Shown piece after piece: positions 34,774 to 44,321 of a stretch of DNA of 64,000 bases (positions are counted from its first letter, which is position 1; each line of letters starts with the position of its first letter). This stretch comes from Niallia sp. FSL W8-0635 (GTDB taxonomy: Bacteria > Bacillota > Bacilli > Bacillales > Cytobacillaceae), in the NCBI RefSeq assembly GCF_038007965.1, contig NZ_JBBOYD010000001.1, positions 1,094,501 to 1,158,500 of the forward strand. Reading direction: 5' to 3'. The position numbers were made by a program, and so were the translations under genes. A model generated the notes under the pieces. It was given only the letters and a program-made list of their open reading frames with translations. It was not told the origin of the DNA and did no database searches.

Positions 34774-35292
34774 TTAATCTTCCTCTGGAATAGTTAATTG
34801 CATGAAGTATGGTTTGCCATTAAAGATAGAATGCTGGGAACTATTCCAGCTTTTTTCACCATTTTTTCCGATGGGTGCCTTTGCATTTTCTGGCTGCTGC
34901 ATCCACTTAATATAGCTTGTTTTTTCTTCCCATAGACGAAGGATAATATAAGTATCTCCCTTATTAGGACGGAGGAATCGAATTGCTTGCATCTCTCTTT
35001 TTGTGTTAGAAGTAAAATATTTCATCAAGCTATGCTCGAAAATAGGTTTATTGTCCTCACTTACAGGGATATGATTCATTGTAATAAAGCCTTTGTTTTC
35101 TAATATTCCGTGCGTAAATAATATGTCGTAGCTTCTTGGTTCTTTAAAAAAGGAAGGTGCTTGACTTTCGTGAAGTAGGATTGCCCGATCACTATTTGTG
35201 TCTTGCATTAACAATAACGTTTCTTTAGAAAATTCATTCTCGTATTTCTTCCATAAATAATCATATGTTCCGCTAGTAAGATAGATTTTCAT
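34774..35292 (-). CDS. hmoB: HmoB, haem-degrading monooxygenase (ABM domain)
   Basis: A 172-residue protein close in size to B. subtilis HmoB (YhgC, about 166). The C-terminal half is an antibiotic-biosynthesis-monooxygenase-like domain (FLRPNKGDTYIILRLWEE, then WMQQPENAK), which binds haem and opens it to release iron. The N-terminal ~65 residues form the extra domain of HmoB. The start at 35292 has GTGGAGG upstream; a longer frame of 45 more codons lacks a site. It is divergent from the haem synthesis operon hemE-hemH. Confidence 0.88.
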   Translation of the reverse strand: MKIYLTSGTYDYLWKKYENEFSKETLLLMQDTNSDRAILLHESQAPSFFKEPRSYDILFTHGILENKGFITMNHIPVSEDNKPIFEHSLMKYFTSNTKREMQAIRFLRPNKGDTYIILRLWEEKTSYIKWMQQPENAKAPIGKNGEKSWNSSQHSIFNGKPYFMQLTIPEED

Positions 35293-35514
35293 TTCTTTTC
35301 CTCCACTGTAGTTTTTAGCTAATATTGCAAAGAGAAAGGGACTAGGAAAGAATTTTTTTATAATGTAAGCGTTCTTCCTTATATAGAATGCCCTAAGATT
35401 TTCCTCATAACTAATTGTATCATCCATTTTGTTTATACTTTAAGTATAGCTTAACTTTAGCTGTAATGTTTAATCTATAAGTGTTTCAAATAATGTTTTC
35501 AGGAAATAAATTTG

Positions 35515-35725
35515 TTCATGATATAAATCATAATGGTTATAATACATCTGGTGCAATTCGCATTTCTTTTAGATAAAAATGTCTAAATTGTGACAATGTG
35601 ATAAGTTATCTATGCAAAGGTAGTGAAAAAGATATATTATTAAAATATATGCAGATTTGAGAATGAATATTTTTACATAAAGTAAGAGAAATAGTGGAGT
35701 GTCTAGGATTAGGACATTCCTTTTT
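35515..35725 (+). ncRNA. Candidate small transcript between hmoB and hemE
   Basis: TTCATG, 17 bases, TATAAT (35515-35543) is a plausible sigma-A promoter, and GGAGTGTC / GACATTCC followed by TTTTT (35696-35725) is a plausible terminator on the same strand. No ORF with start signals lies between. The internal segment AGATAA...TTATCT (about 35575-35615) could form a weak stem. A product of about 175 bases would start near 35550. Confidence 0.35.
35696..35725 (+). terminator. Terminator-like hairpin upstream of hemE
   Basis: GGAGTGTC pairs with GACATTCC (one G-U) around a 9-base loop, followed by five T. No coding gene precedes it on this strand after liaR. Confidence 0.6.
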
Positions 35726-35784
35726 ATTAATTGGGTAGAATAAGCTTAGGAGAAGCGTATATATTTATCCATTCTACAAATCTT

Positions 35785-35813
35785 TTTACTTGCATATTGT
35801 TTATAAATATTAT
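35785..35813 (+). promoter_or_regulatory. Sigma-A promoter of hemEH
   Basis: TTTACT, 17 bases, TATTAT. The -10 lies within the first PerR-type box and the second box covers the transcription start region. Confidence 0.5.
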
Positions 35814-35832
35814 AACTTAATAATGATTATAA
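35801..35832. promoter_or_regulatory. Two tandem PerR/Fur-type boxes overlapping the hemE promoter
   Basis: TTATAAATATTATAA (35801-35815) and TAATAATGATTATAA (35818-35832) each match 14 of 15 positions of the PerR consensus TTATAATNATTATAA, two bases apart. The related Fur consensus TGATAATNATTATCA fits less well. In B. subtilis PerR controls the hemAXCDBL operon, so peroxide or metal control of hemEH would be consistent. Confidence 0.6.
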
Positions 35833-35902
35833 ATAATTCGGGAATAACAATTTATATAGATGGAATGGAATACATACCTTTGAAAGGTGGACAATATAGA
35901 GA

Positions 35903-36961
35903 ATGAGCAAACAAATGAAAGATACATTTTTAAAAGCAGCAAAAGGACAGCCCACGGATTATGTTCCAGTATGGTATATGAGACAGGCTGGACGCTCCCA
36001 ACCTGAATACCGAGCAATTAAAGAGAAATATTCTTTGTTTGAAATTACACATCAGCCAGAATTATGTGCTTATGTTACAAAATTACCGGTTGATCAATAT
36101 GATGTTGATGCTGCTGTATTATATAAAGATATTATGACGCCACTTCCAGCAATTGGTGTAGATGTTGAAATAAAATCAGGGATTGGACCAGTGATAGAGA
36201 ATCCTATTCAGTCAATGGACGATATTTCAAGACTTGGTATGTTACATCCTGAACAAGATATTAAGTATGTCCTTGATACTATAAAGCTACTGACAACGGA
36301 GCAATTAAATGTACCGTTAATTGGTTTTTCTGGCGCCCCTTTCACTCTTGCTAGTTATATGATTGAAGGTGGACCATCGAAAAATTATCATAAAACAAAA
36401 GCATTTATGTATGCAAAACCAGAAGCTTGGACTGTTCTAATGGAAAAGCTTGGCGATATGGTTGTTACCTATGTGAAGGCGCAGATTCAGGCTGGAGCAA
36501 GTGCTATTCAAATTTTTGATTCCTGGGTAGGTGCTTTGAATGTAGAAGACTATCGCCTATTCATTAAACCTGTAATGGAAAGAATCTTTTCACAATTAAA
36601 GGAAGAAAATGTCCCTTTTATCATGCATGGTGTTGGAGCAAGTCATTTAGCTTTAGAATGGAATAATCTTCCTCTTGATGTAGTTGGGCTTGATTGGAGA
36701 TTGCCAATTTCAGAAGCAAGAAAGATGGGGATAACGAAAGCGGTTCAAGGAAATCTGGATCCTGCTGTGTTACTTGCACCATGGAATGTTATTGAAGAAA
36801 GGGCCAAACAAATTATTAATCAGGGAATCGAACAACCAGGCTTTATCTTTAATCTAGGACATGGGGTATTCCCAGATGTAGATCCTGCTGTGTTAAAAAG
36901 ACTGACTGGGTTTATTCATGAATATTCTGGTGATTTATTAAGTAAGCGTGTGGGTAAATAA
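35903..36961 (+). CDS. hemE: HemE, uroporphyrinogen decarboxylase
   Basis: A 352-residue TIM-barrel enzyme that decarboxylates uroporphyrinogen III to coproporphyrinogen III. Signatures: [16 protein letters not shown] (about 20-35), [27 protein letters not shown] and HGVGA, with the catalytic Asp in [17 protein letters not shown] precedes the ATG. In B. subtilis it heads hemE-hemH-hemY. Here 285 bases with a dispersed repeat separate it from hemH. Two PerR-type boxes overlap its promoter. Confidence 0.97.
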   Translation: MSKQMKDTFLKAAKGQPTDYVPVWYMRQAGRSQPEYRAIKEKYSLFEITHQPELCAYVTKLPVDQYDVDAAVLYKDIMTPLPAIGVDVEIKSGIGPVIENPIQSMDDISRLGMLHPEQDIKYVLDTIKLLTTEQLNVPLIGFSGAPFTLASYMIEGGPSKNYHKTKAFMYAKPEAWTVLMEKLGDMVVTYVKAQIQAGASAIQIFDSWVGALNVEDYRLFIKPVMERIFSQLKEENVPFIMHGVGASHLALEWNNLPLDVVGLDWRLPISEARKMGITKAVQGNLDPAVLLAPWNVIEERAKQIINQGIEQPGFIFNLGHGVFPDVDPAVLKRLTGFIHEYSGDLLSKRVGK

Positions 36962-37035
36962 TAACAACTTTAAAGGATATCTAAAGAAAAGGCTATTTTC
37001 TAAAAGATTGTTGTTTTTTCAATAGGAGAAAAGAG

Positions 37036-37165
37036 TTAGTTGAAATAATGGAGCAGCCGGAATACACGTAGTCGCCACGGGGATTAGCGAGACAGTCTGA
37101 GACCCCGGAGGCGAAGCGGAGGAGGCTTAAGCTTCGCCCCACGGAAAGCGAAGTGTATTTCTGAT
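37036..37165 (-). repeat. Dispersed Bacillaceae non-coding repeat, copy B, between hemE and hemH
   Basis: Read on the minus strand it shows GCTTTCCGTGGGGCGAAGCT, GCCTCCTCCGCTTCGCCT and GGGGTCTCAGACTGTCTCGC, aligning with the copy at 6649-6795. It is clearly more GC-rich than the flanks and interrupts the hem operon without touching the genes. Confidence 0.85.
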
Positions 37166-37246
37166 ATGCGGGTAATAGCAACAAACTTTACGAAAAAAGC
37201 TAAAGAAAAAAGATACAAAATAGTAGAAAGGAAAGAGGTAATGAAA

Positions 37247-38191
37247 ATGAGTCGCAAAAAAATGGGACTTCTAGTTATGGCATACGGAACGCCATATAAG
37301 GAAGAGGATATTGAGAGATATTATACGGATATTAGACATGGAAGAAAGCCGACAGATGAAATGCTTGAAGATTTACGAAGTCGTTATGAAGCAATTGGTG
37401 GACTTTCGCCATTAGCGAAAATTACAATGGAACAGGCAAAAGGATTAGAAGCACATCTTAACGAAATACAAGATGATATTGAATTTAAAATGTATCTAGG
37501 CTTAAAGCATATTGAACCATTTGTAGAAGATGCTGTAAAGATGATGCATAAAGATGGCATACAAGAAGCGGTAAGTATTGTGCTTGCTCCTCACTATTCT
37601 ACATTTAGTATTAAATCTTATAATAATCGTGCAAAAGAAGAAGCAGAAAAACTAGGTGGATTAACGATTCATAGTATTGAAAGCTGGTATAAGGAGCCTA
37701 AGTTTATTAACTATTGGGTAAATCAATTAAAAGAGACATACCGTAAAATGTCTGAAGAAGAAAGAAATAATGCAGCATTAATTGTATCTGCACATAGTTT
37801 ACCAGAAAAAATTCTTCAATATGGAGACCCTTATCCAGAGCAATTAAAGGAAACGGCAGATTTAATTGCGAAAGAAGCAGGAATTTCTACTTATTATTTA
37901 GGTTGGCAAAGTGCGGGTAATACACCAGATCCTTGGCTTGGACCAGATGTTCAAGATTTAACAAGAGATTTATACGATAAGCATGGATATAAAGCATTTG
38001 TTTATGTTCCAGTAGGATTTGTTGCAGAACATTTAGAGGTTTTATATGACAATGACTACGAATGCCTTGTGGTTACTGAGGAAGTTGGGGCAAGTTATTA
38101 TCGACCAAAGATGCCGAATGCGCAGCCAGAATTTATTGATGCATTAGCAACAGCAGTGTTAAAAGAAATTGCTTTACCTATTAAAGGATAA
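37247..38191 (+). CDS. hemH: HemH (CpfC), ferrochelatase
   Basis: A 314-residue ferrochelatase of the Gram-positive type, which in this group inserts iron into coproporphyrin III. Landmarks: [19 protein letters not shown] at the N-terminus, the substrate-facing [10 protein letters not shown], the catalytic His in [18 protein letters not shown], and the Glu-rich [14 protein letters not shown]. The start at 37247 is chosen because GAAAGAGG is properly spaced; ATG 37241 is too close and the longer frame starts inside the repeat. hemY, normally next, is absent. Confidence 0.96.
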   Translation: MSRKKMGLLVMAYGTPYKEEDIERYYTDIRHGRKPTDEMLEDLRSRYEAIGGLSPLAKITMEQAKGLEAHLNEIQDDIEFKMYLGLKHIEPFVEDAVKMMHKDGIQEAVSIVLAPHYSTFSIKSYNNRAKEEAEKLGGLTIHSIESWYKEPKFINYWVNQLKETYRKMSEEERNNAALIVSAHSLPEKILQYGDPYPEQLKETADLIAKEAGISTYYLGWQSAGNTPDPWLGPDVQDLTRDLYDKHGYKAFVYVPVGFVAEHLEVLYDNDYECLVVTEEVGASYYRPKMPNAQPEFIDALATAVLKEIALPIKG

Positions 38192-38234
38192 TACATTAAA
38201 AAAATTTTTTCTTGACCTTATTATATTGGAAACG

Positions 38235-38273
38235 GAACCAAGTGATTTTTACGAAAATCGCTTGGTTTCTTTT
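38235..38273 (+). terminator. Terminator of hemEH
   Basis: GAACCAAGTGATTTT pairs with AAAATCGCTTGGTTTC (one G-U) around TACG, followed by TTTT. Confidence 0.85.
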
Positions 38274-38460
38274 GTTGCAAGAGTTTTAACACTGTGATAT
38301 ATTCTTTTTTGTACCAACTGACCGAATTGTTATTTTAGTCATTTTTGCTAATTAGGGCAATTAGTACAATTTTAATACCAATGGGAAAAAGCAAAGACTT
38401 TTTTTGCTCCTACATATGAAAAATAACAAATATATTGCTAGTAAGAAAGAGGTGGGGTGT

Positions 38461-39051
38461 ATGAGTGTTAATCGTAGAAAGCTTATTTTAGAAGCTGCGA
38501 CAAAATCCTTTTCTATGTTCGGTTATAAAGCAACTACTATGGACCATGTCGCTAAAATCGCAAATGTCGGAAAAGGAACTATTTATACTTTTTTTAAGAA
38601 TAAGGAAGAGCTCTTTTACGAAATTATTAATGATTTGATAGCGGAAATGAAGGAAAGAGCAGATGAGTCTTTTAATCCTACCTCTACGTTTATGGAAAAT
38701 GTCCATCGTGCATTGATGAATATGCTTGAGTACAGAAAAGAACATCAATTGACGGTAAAACTTTTTCAAGAACAACGCGAAATCGGTACTTTAGAAGTAA
38801 AGGAAGTTATTAATCACTTAGAAAATGCCATTTTAAATTATATGAAAATACGTGTGCAAGAAGCCGTAGATAAAGGGGAAATTCAGATAAAAGATTCAGA
38901 GTTGACCTCTTTTATTATCTTTAAAGTATACCTAGCATTAATTTTTGAATGGGAGAAAAATCACCCACCTCTTAGTGCTGAGGAAATAGCTTCTAGTTTA
39001 GAAATGCATTTATTTTATGGATTATCAGGGGAGTCCCTAGTTTCTAAGTAA
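38461..39051 (+). CDS. yhgD: YhgD, TetR-family regulator
   Basis: A 196-residue TetR repressor. The N-terminal HTH is LILEAATKSFSMFGY then TTMDHVAKIANVGKGTIYTFF, with FKNKEELFYE after it; the rest is an all-helical ligand-binding and dimerisation domain. AGAGGTGGGG precedes the ATG at 38461; the longer frame has no site. It lies 57 bases ahead of yhgE and presumably controls it and itself. An imperfect TGAC...GTCA dyad at about 38318-38342 is a possible operator. Confidence 0.9.
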   Translation: MSVNRRKLILEAATKSFSMFGYKATTMDHVAKIANVGKGTIYTFFKNKEELFYEIINDLIAEMKERADESFNPTSTFMENVHRALMNMLEYRKEHQLTVKLFQEQREIGTLEVKEVINHLENAILNYMKIRVQEAVDKGEIQIKDSELTSFIIFKVYLALIFEWEKNHPPLSAEEIASSLEMHLFYGLSGESLVSK

Positions 39052-39108
39052 AGGGGATTTGAAAGTAAAGGAAAGAGTAATGGATTTATTGAAAATGGAG
39101 GGAATAAC

Positions 39109-41328
39109 ATGAAACAAAGTTTATTAAAGGCAGAGCTGTCCTCTATTTTTAAAAATAAAATGATGCTGATCTCTGTTATTGCTATTGTATTTATTCCAAT
39201 ATTATATGCGGGTATCTATTTATGGGCCTTCTGGGATCCATATGGAAACCTAGATAAATTGCCTGTTGCAGTCGTTAATGAAGATACAGGGACAGAAATG
39301 AACGGAAAATCATTAGATATCGGAAAAGATTTAGTGAGTAATTTAAAGGACAGTGAAGATTTTAATTTTATTTTTGTTGATAAAGAGACTGCTTATAAAA
39401 ATTTAGAAAATCAAAAATATTATATGTTAATAGAGATACCAAAGGATTTTTCAGAAAATGCGACGACCTTACTTGAGGATAATCCACAGAAATTAGATTT
39501 GAAATATGTCTCTAATCCTGGCTATAATTTTATTTCTTCTCAGATAGGGAACTCTGCAATTGAAAAAATTAAGCAGGGTGTTAGTAAAGAAGTGACGGAA
39601 ACCTATGCTGAATCTATTTTTGAAAATATTACAGAAATGTCAGATGGTTTAAAAACGGCAAGTTCAGGTGCGAAGGATTTAGAAGAGGGTACAGACAAAA
39701 TTAAATCTGGTACCGAAGAAGTTTATAATAACTTAGAGACGCTTGCTGAAAAGTCAATTCAATTTTCTGATGGTGTAAATACTGCAAATGATGGTGTGAA
39801 AGAGCTGGCAGCTGGTGCTGGTGATTTGAATGAAGGGTTATCTGCACTCCAATCTGCACAAGGGGAATTAAGTACAGCAGCACAGAAATTGCAAGCAGGC
39901 GATCAAGCGATTCTGGATGGCGTTTCTCAAACAAAAGATGGAATCAATACAGTTAAAGCGAATATACCTTCCCTAATAGAAGGGTCAAATCAGCTTCAAA
40001 CAGGTGCAGATACTTTATCGCAAGGTTTAACTGAATGGAGTGATAAATCAGAGCAATTAGCTGCTGGAGCAAATCAGTTAACGGAAGGTGCTAAAACCTT
40101 ACAGGAAACAATTAATTCGATTATGCCGATGCTAGCAGGGTTACCGGAAGAAAATCAGCAGCAGTTAATAGCAGCAATGCAAGGCTTAGTGGATGGTAGT
40201 TCGTCTATTGCTACAAATACAGCAGCATTGAGTCAAGCAGCAGACCAATTGGCAGAAGGTGGAGAAAGCCTTTCGAATGGTCTTACTGAATTAACAAAAG
40301 GGCAAAAACAGCTTCAAGCAGGGGTTAATCAGTTAAGTGATGGTAGTACAAAGCTAGAAAACGGGGTTGAACAGCAGACTGCTGGTCAAGAACAATTTGT
40401 GTCTGGAATGAATCAGTATACGAAAGAATTCTCAAAAGCTGTCGATGGGTCTTCTAATTTAGCTGAAGGTGCGAATACTTTACTAACAGGAATGAATACA
40501 CTTGCAACAGGCTCGACGGCTTTATCAGATGGAACTAATTTGCTGAAAAACGGTTCAAAGGAATTGGTAAACGGAACTTCTTCCTTATTGGATGGTAGTA
40601 AAGAGCTTTCCTCTAAATTATCAGATGGCGCAGAGGAAGCAAGTTCGATTCATTCGGATCAAAAAACATATGACATGATTGCAGAACCAATTTTAGTTGA
40701 TCAAGAAAAGGTATCAGATGTTCCAAACTATGGAACAGGCTTAGCTCCATATTTTATCTCACTGGGATTATTTGTTGGTGCATTAATGCTCTCTATCGTG
40801 TTTTCTTTTGCGGAACCAAAAGAACAGCCGAAAAGTGGTATTCGCTGGTTTTTAAGCAAAACGATTATTCTGATTGGAGTAGGTGTCTTACAGGCACTTG
40901 TTGCTTCCTTTGTATTACTCGTTATTTTAGGTATGGAGGTTCAAAGCGTGCCATTGTTTATCCTATTTACCATTTTAACTAGTTTAGTATTTTTCTCGAT
41001 TATCCAATTTTTCGTTACGTTATTTGGGAATCCTGGACGGTTTATTGTTGTAATAATTATGATTTTCCAATTAACAACAAGTGGGGGGACTTTCCCATTG
41101 GAGTTAATACCAAATGCATTACAGCATATCCACAATCTATTGCCAATGTCTTATTCAGTAGCAGGCTTAAAAGCGGTTATATCTACTGGTGATTTTAATT
41201 ATATGTGGCATAATGTAGAGATACTTGGTATCTATCCACTTGTATTCTTTGTTGGTACAGCTCTATACTTTATCTTTAAATACAAACGTCATTATGCAAA
41301 TAATGAAATAGAAGTTACTGCAGAATAA
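39109..41328 (+). CDS. yhgE: YhgE/Pip-family membrane protein
   Basis: A 739-residue protein with one N-terminal membrane helix (about 20-40), a large outside region (about 45-535) and five hydrophobic helices at the C-terminus (about 545-725). The outside region is built of repeated L-x-x-G-A/S-x-x-L units (ELAAGAGDLNEGLSAL, QLTEGAKTLQ, KLENGVEQQ) typical of long coiled coils. Homologues are phage-infection receptors (Pip) and the type-VII-like Yuk/Ess-associated proteins such as YueB/EsaA. The neighbouring TetR gene probably regulates it. Confidence 0.93.
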   Translation: MKQSLLKAELSSIFKNKMMLISVIAIVFIPILYAGIYLWAFWDPYGNLDKLPVAVVNEDTGTEMNGKSLDIGKDLVSNLKDSEDFNFIFVDKETAYKNLENQKYYMLIEIPKDFSENATTLLEDNPQKLDLKYVSNPGYNFISSQIGNSAIEKIKQGVSKEVTETYAESIFENITEMSDGLKTASSGAKDLEEGTDKIKSGTEEVYNNLETLAEKSIQFSDGVNTANDGVKELAAGAGDLNEGLSALQSAQGELSTAAQKLQAGDQAILDGVSQTKDGINTVKANIPSLIEGSNQLQTGADTLSQGLTEWSDKSEQLAAGANQLTEGAKTLQETINSIMPMLAGLPEENQQQLIAAMQGLVDGSSSIATNTAALSQAADQLAEGGESLSNGLTELTKGQKQLQAGVNQLSDGSTKLENGVEQQTAGQEQFVSGMNQYTKEFSKAVDGSSNLAEGANTLLTGMNTLATGSTALSDGTNLLKNGSKELVNGTSSLLDGSKELSSKLSDGAEEASSIHSDQKTYDMIAEPILVDQEKVSDVPNYGTGLAPYFISLGLFVGALMLSIVFSFAEPKEQPKSGIRWFLSKTIILIGVGVLQALVASFVLLVILGMEVQSVPLFILFTILTSLVFFSIIQFFVTLFGNPGRFIVVIIMIFQLTTSGGTFPLELIPNALQHIHNLLPMSYSVAGLKAVISTGDFNYMWHNVEILGIYPLVFFVGTALYFIFKYKRHYANNEIEVTAE

Positions 41329-41394
41329 TTTTGAAAGCTACAGCTTGGTATCTTCATAGGAAATCTATTGTACTAAAATATGATAGAAATTCTT

Positions 41395-41419
41395 GAAGCT
41401 ACTAAGTCGTAGCTTTTTT
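41395..41419 (+). terminator. Terminator of yhgD-yhgE
   Basis: GAAGCTAC and GTAGCTTTTTT form a 7- to 8-bp stem around six bases, ending in T. Confidence 0.75.
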
Positions 41420-41583
41420 GACTGTACATCACAAATATCAGTTATTTGAAAAAAACTTTGCCAAATCTATGAAAAAAGTACAAATGAAGTGATTATTTCC
41501 CGTTTTTTCGTTATAGTATAAAAGGGCAATTAAATTCTGGAAAATAGGATATAATTCTACAAAATTATAAGGGGTGTCTTTTT

Positions 41584-42573
41584 ATGCTATTTATAGATAA
41601 TAAAGGGATTACAGATCCGCGTATTAATCTAGCAATAGAAGAATATGCTTTGAAAAATTTAGACATAAATGAAACTTTTCTGTTATTTTATATAAATGAA
41701 CCTTCTATCATCATCGGAAAAAACCAAAATACGATAGAAGAAATTAATACTGAATATGTAGAATCAAAAGGCATACATGTTGTTAGAAGATTGTCTGGTG
41801 GCGGTGCTGTCTATCATGACCTAGGTAATTTAAGTTATAGCTTTATCACCAAAGATGACGGGGATAGCTTCCATAATTTTAGAAAATTCACCGAGCCTGT
41901 TGTCCAAGCTCTTAAAAGCATGGGAGTAAATGCTGAACTAAGTGGTCGCAATGATCTTCTTGCTGAAGGTAGAAAAATATCTGGTAATGCACAATTTTCT
42001 ACAAGAGGAAGAATGTTTACCCATGGTACATTACTTTTTGATTCTGAAATGGATCATATTGTGTCAGCGTTGAAAGTGAAAAAAGACAAAATTGAGTCAA
42101 AAGGGATTAAATCAGTGAGAAGTAGAGTAGCGAACATTACTGAATTTCTTCCGAAAAAAATATCAATAGAAGAATTTCGCCGCTTACTGTTAAGTTATCT
42201 TTTTGATGGGGAAGAGAATGTTCAAGAATATGTATTAACAGAAGATGATTGGGAGAAAATCCATCAATTATCAAAAGAAAGATACCAAAATTGGGATTGG
42301 AATTATGGAAAATCACCTAAATTCAATCTGCAGCATTCACATCGTTTCCCGGTTGGGCAAATTGATGTAAGATTTGATGTAGTAAAAGGAATTGTGAAAA
42401 ACTGTAAAATTTATGGTGATTTCTTTGGTGTTGGCGATGTAGAAGATATTGAAAAACGCCTTATTGGTGTTCGCTATGACCGTTCTGAATTAGAAAAAGC
42501 ATTAGAAGATATTCCCATTAAGCATTATTTCGGAAATGTCACAAAAGAAGATTTTCTGCAATTGATTTATTAA
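41584..42573 (+). CDS. lplJ: LplJ, lipoate-protein ligase
   Basis: A 329-residue lipoate ligase that activates free lipoate with ATP and attaches it to a lysine of GcvH or the E2 domains. Signatures: INLAIEEYALKN near the N-terminus, NEPSIIIGKNQNT, VVRRLSGGGAVYHDLGNLSY (about 72-91), ISGNAQFS, and the C-terminal accessory domain containing RFPVGQIDVRFDV. AAGGGGTG ribosome-binding site. Position between yhgE and yhfN agrees with B. subtilis lplJ (yhfJ), though intervening yhf genes are missing. Confidence 0.95.
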   Translation: MLFIDNKGITDPRINLAIEEYALKNLDINETFLLFYINEPSIIIGKNQNTIEEINTEYVESKGIHVVRRLSGGGAVYHDLGNLSYSFITKDDGDSFHNFRKFTEPVVQALKSMGVNAELSGRNDLLAEGRKISGNAQFSTRGRMFTHGTLLFDSEMDHIVSALKVKKDKIESKGIKSVRSRVANITEFLPKKISIEEFRRLLLSYLFDGEENVQEYVLTEDDWEKIHQLSKERYQNWDWNYGKSPKFNLQHSHRFPVGQIDVRFDVVKGIVKNCKIYGDFFGVGDVEDIEKRLIGVRYDRSELEKALEDIPIKHYFGNVTKEDFLQLIY

Positions 42574-42622
42574 TCATATAGAAGAATATTTTTAGGCATC
42601 TAGAATGATAGTGGTTATCCTA

Positions 42623-42715
42623 TTATTTAGGATGCTTTTTTACGTTTAACGGATAAAACAGTGTTACACAGATGTTGATTCCAACGGCTAATAAGATAAA
42701 CAAAATAAATAGCAA
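42623..42715 (-). CDS. Possible 30-residue membrane micropeptide
   Basis: A TTG start follows AAAGGAG at a spacing of six bases. The peptide is a single hydrophobic helix with a basic tail: LLFILFILLAVGINICVTL, FYPLNVKKHPK. I know no homologue. It lies antisense in the gap between lplJ and yhfN, and its 3' end overlaps a weak hairpin (GCATC/GATGC). Size and start codon leave real doubt. Confidence 0.3.
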   Translation of the reverse strand: MLFILFILLAVGINICVTLFYPLNVKKHPK

Positions 42716-42793
42716 AAAATACTCCTTTTAGTTCTAAAAATTCTTTTTTGGACTACTTATTAATAATAGGTTGTACTAGGCAGGAGGGAGATT

Positions 42794-44071
42794 ATGACTA
42801 GAAAAATTGGTTTTTATGCAGTAGTTGCCTATGTTTTATACGGCTTGTTTTTTTATTGGTATTTATTTCAATTCACGAGTCCAACTTTGCCCTTTGAATA
42901 TCAGGGATCAAAAGCGGATCCAAGTACATTTCTAAATAGTAGAGAATTGGTATTAAGTGAGGAATATTCACGGGTAAGGAACTTCTTGTTTTTTATATCT
43001 ACTCCATTTGAGTGGCTTCTTTATTTATTAATATTGTTATTTGGTTTTTCCAAAATATTTAAAAAATGGGGAGAGGCTTCGGCAAAATATAAGCCATTGC
43101 AAACGGCGATTTATTTATTTTGGCTTAATATAACAGCATTTGTCATGACATTTCCTCTTAGTTATGTTAGTTATTCCTTGTCCAAAACCTACCATATTTC
43201 TACACAAAGCTTTCCTTCTTGGATGAAGGATCAATTAATTGATTTTTGGGTGAATTATCTTCTTTTGTACCTTATTGTTCTTGTCTTATATTGGCTAATG
43301 AGAAAAAGTCAAAAGAAATGGTGGCTTTATGCATGGCTGTTATCTATTCCGTTTACATTATTTCTTACATTTATCCAGCCAGTTGTTATTGATCCACTTT
43401 ATAATGATTTCACTCCTTTAAAGGATAAAGCACTAGAGGCTGAGATATTGAAGCTAGCGAGTGCGTCGAATATTCCTGCCGACCATGTTTTTGAAGTGAA
43501 CATGTCGGATAAAACAAATGCATTAAATGCGTATGTTACAGGAATAGGAAGCAACGCAAGAATTGTGCTTTGGGATACGAGTTTAAAGGAATTAGAGAAT
43601 GGTGAAATTTTATTTGTAATGGCACATGAAATGGCTCATTATGTAGAAAAACATATTTATATTGGGATAGGTATTTCCTTATTCTTGTCTTTGTTTGGTT
43701 TATATTTTATTTATAAATTAATGCACTGGATTGTGAATAGATGGGGACATGCACTTAAAATATTGAAAGTAGAGGATATTCAGTCCTTTCCTTTAGTTCT
43801 ACTATTAATTTCTATGTTGCTGTTTGCTGTAAATCCATTTACTAATTTAATTTCAAGGTATGAGGAAACAAGGGCAGACGATTACGCAGTCCAATTAACG
43901 GAGAACCCAGAAGCTGGTATTGTCACTTTTCAAAAATTAGCAAAAACAGGATTGAGTGAAGTGAACCCACCTTTATTAGTGAAAATATTCCGCTATAGCC
44001 ATCCGACAATGTTAGAAAGAATTAGTAAGCTAGAAGAGGAAAGCATCCGTTTGCAAAATCAGCAACAATAA
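42794..44071 (+). CDS. yhfN: YhfN, M48-family membrane zinc metalloprotease
   Basis: A 425-residue integral membrane protease. The N-terminal half (about 1-195) has five hydrophobic segments like the CAAX-prenyl-protease-type M48 N-domain; the catalytic part has HEMAH at 278-282 and EETRADDYA with the third zinc ligand (Glu) near 352. The DKTNALNAYVTG stretch precedes the active site as in the family. Substrates are unknown. Ribosome-binding site AGGAGGGAG. Convergent with the IDEAL-domain gene. Confidence 0.93.
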   Translation: MTRKIGFYAVVAYVLYGLFFYWYLFQFTSPTLPFEYQGSKADPSTFLNSRELVLSEEYSRVRNFLFFISTPFEWLLYLLILLFGFSKIFKKWGEASAKYKPLQTAIYLFWLNITAFVMTFPLSYVSYSLSKTYHISTQSFPSWMKDQLIDFWVNYLLLYLIVLVLYWLMRKSQKKWWLYAWLLSIPFTLFLTFIQPVVIDPLYNDFTPLKDKALEAEILKLASASNIPADHVFEVNMSDKTNALNAYVTGIGSNARIVLWDTSLKELENGEILFVMAHEMAHYVEKHIYIGIGISLFLSLFGLYFIYKLMHWIVNRWGHALKILKVEDIQSFPLVLLLISMLLFAVNPFTNLISRYEETRADDYAVQLTENPEAGIVTFQKLAKTGLSEVNPPLLVKIFRYSHPTMLERISKLEEESIRLQNQQQ

Positions 44072-44238
44072 CCAATGTTTTAATTAACCAAATCGGCAGC
44101 CTAAATACGATTCGTTTTTACAGAGTTTATTTGTTCTGTCAAGCGAGCCTACATGTATTCAGGCTGTTTATTATTCCTAAATGGATTATTTTCCTGTAAA
44201 AACGCGCTATTCTTTTAGAAAACAGAAAACAAAAAAAT

Positions 44239-44300
44239 AAAGGATGTCTCAAAGAGCTTAATTTTAGCTAGCAAATTAGGCTCTTTGGGGCATCCTTAAA
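44239..44300. terminator. Bidirectional terminator between yhfN and the IDEAL-domain gene
   Basis: AAGGATGTCTCAAAGAGC pairs with GCTCTTTGGGGCATCCTT, with a further AATT/AATT pairing inside. Flanked by A and T runs on both sides. Confidence 0.75.
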
Positions 44301-44321
44301 TTGTTAAGAAATATAGTGTTA

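Noticed and set aside
35575..35615. Rex or FNR site TTGTGACAATGTGATAA upstream of hemE
   Set aside because: The second half does not form the needed inverted repeat (TTCACAA or TCACA); only a chance partial match.
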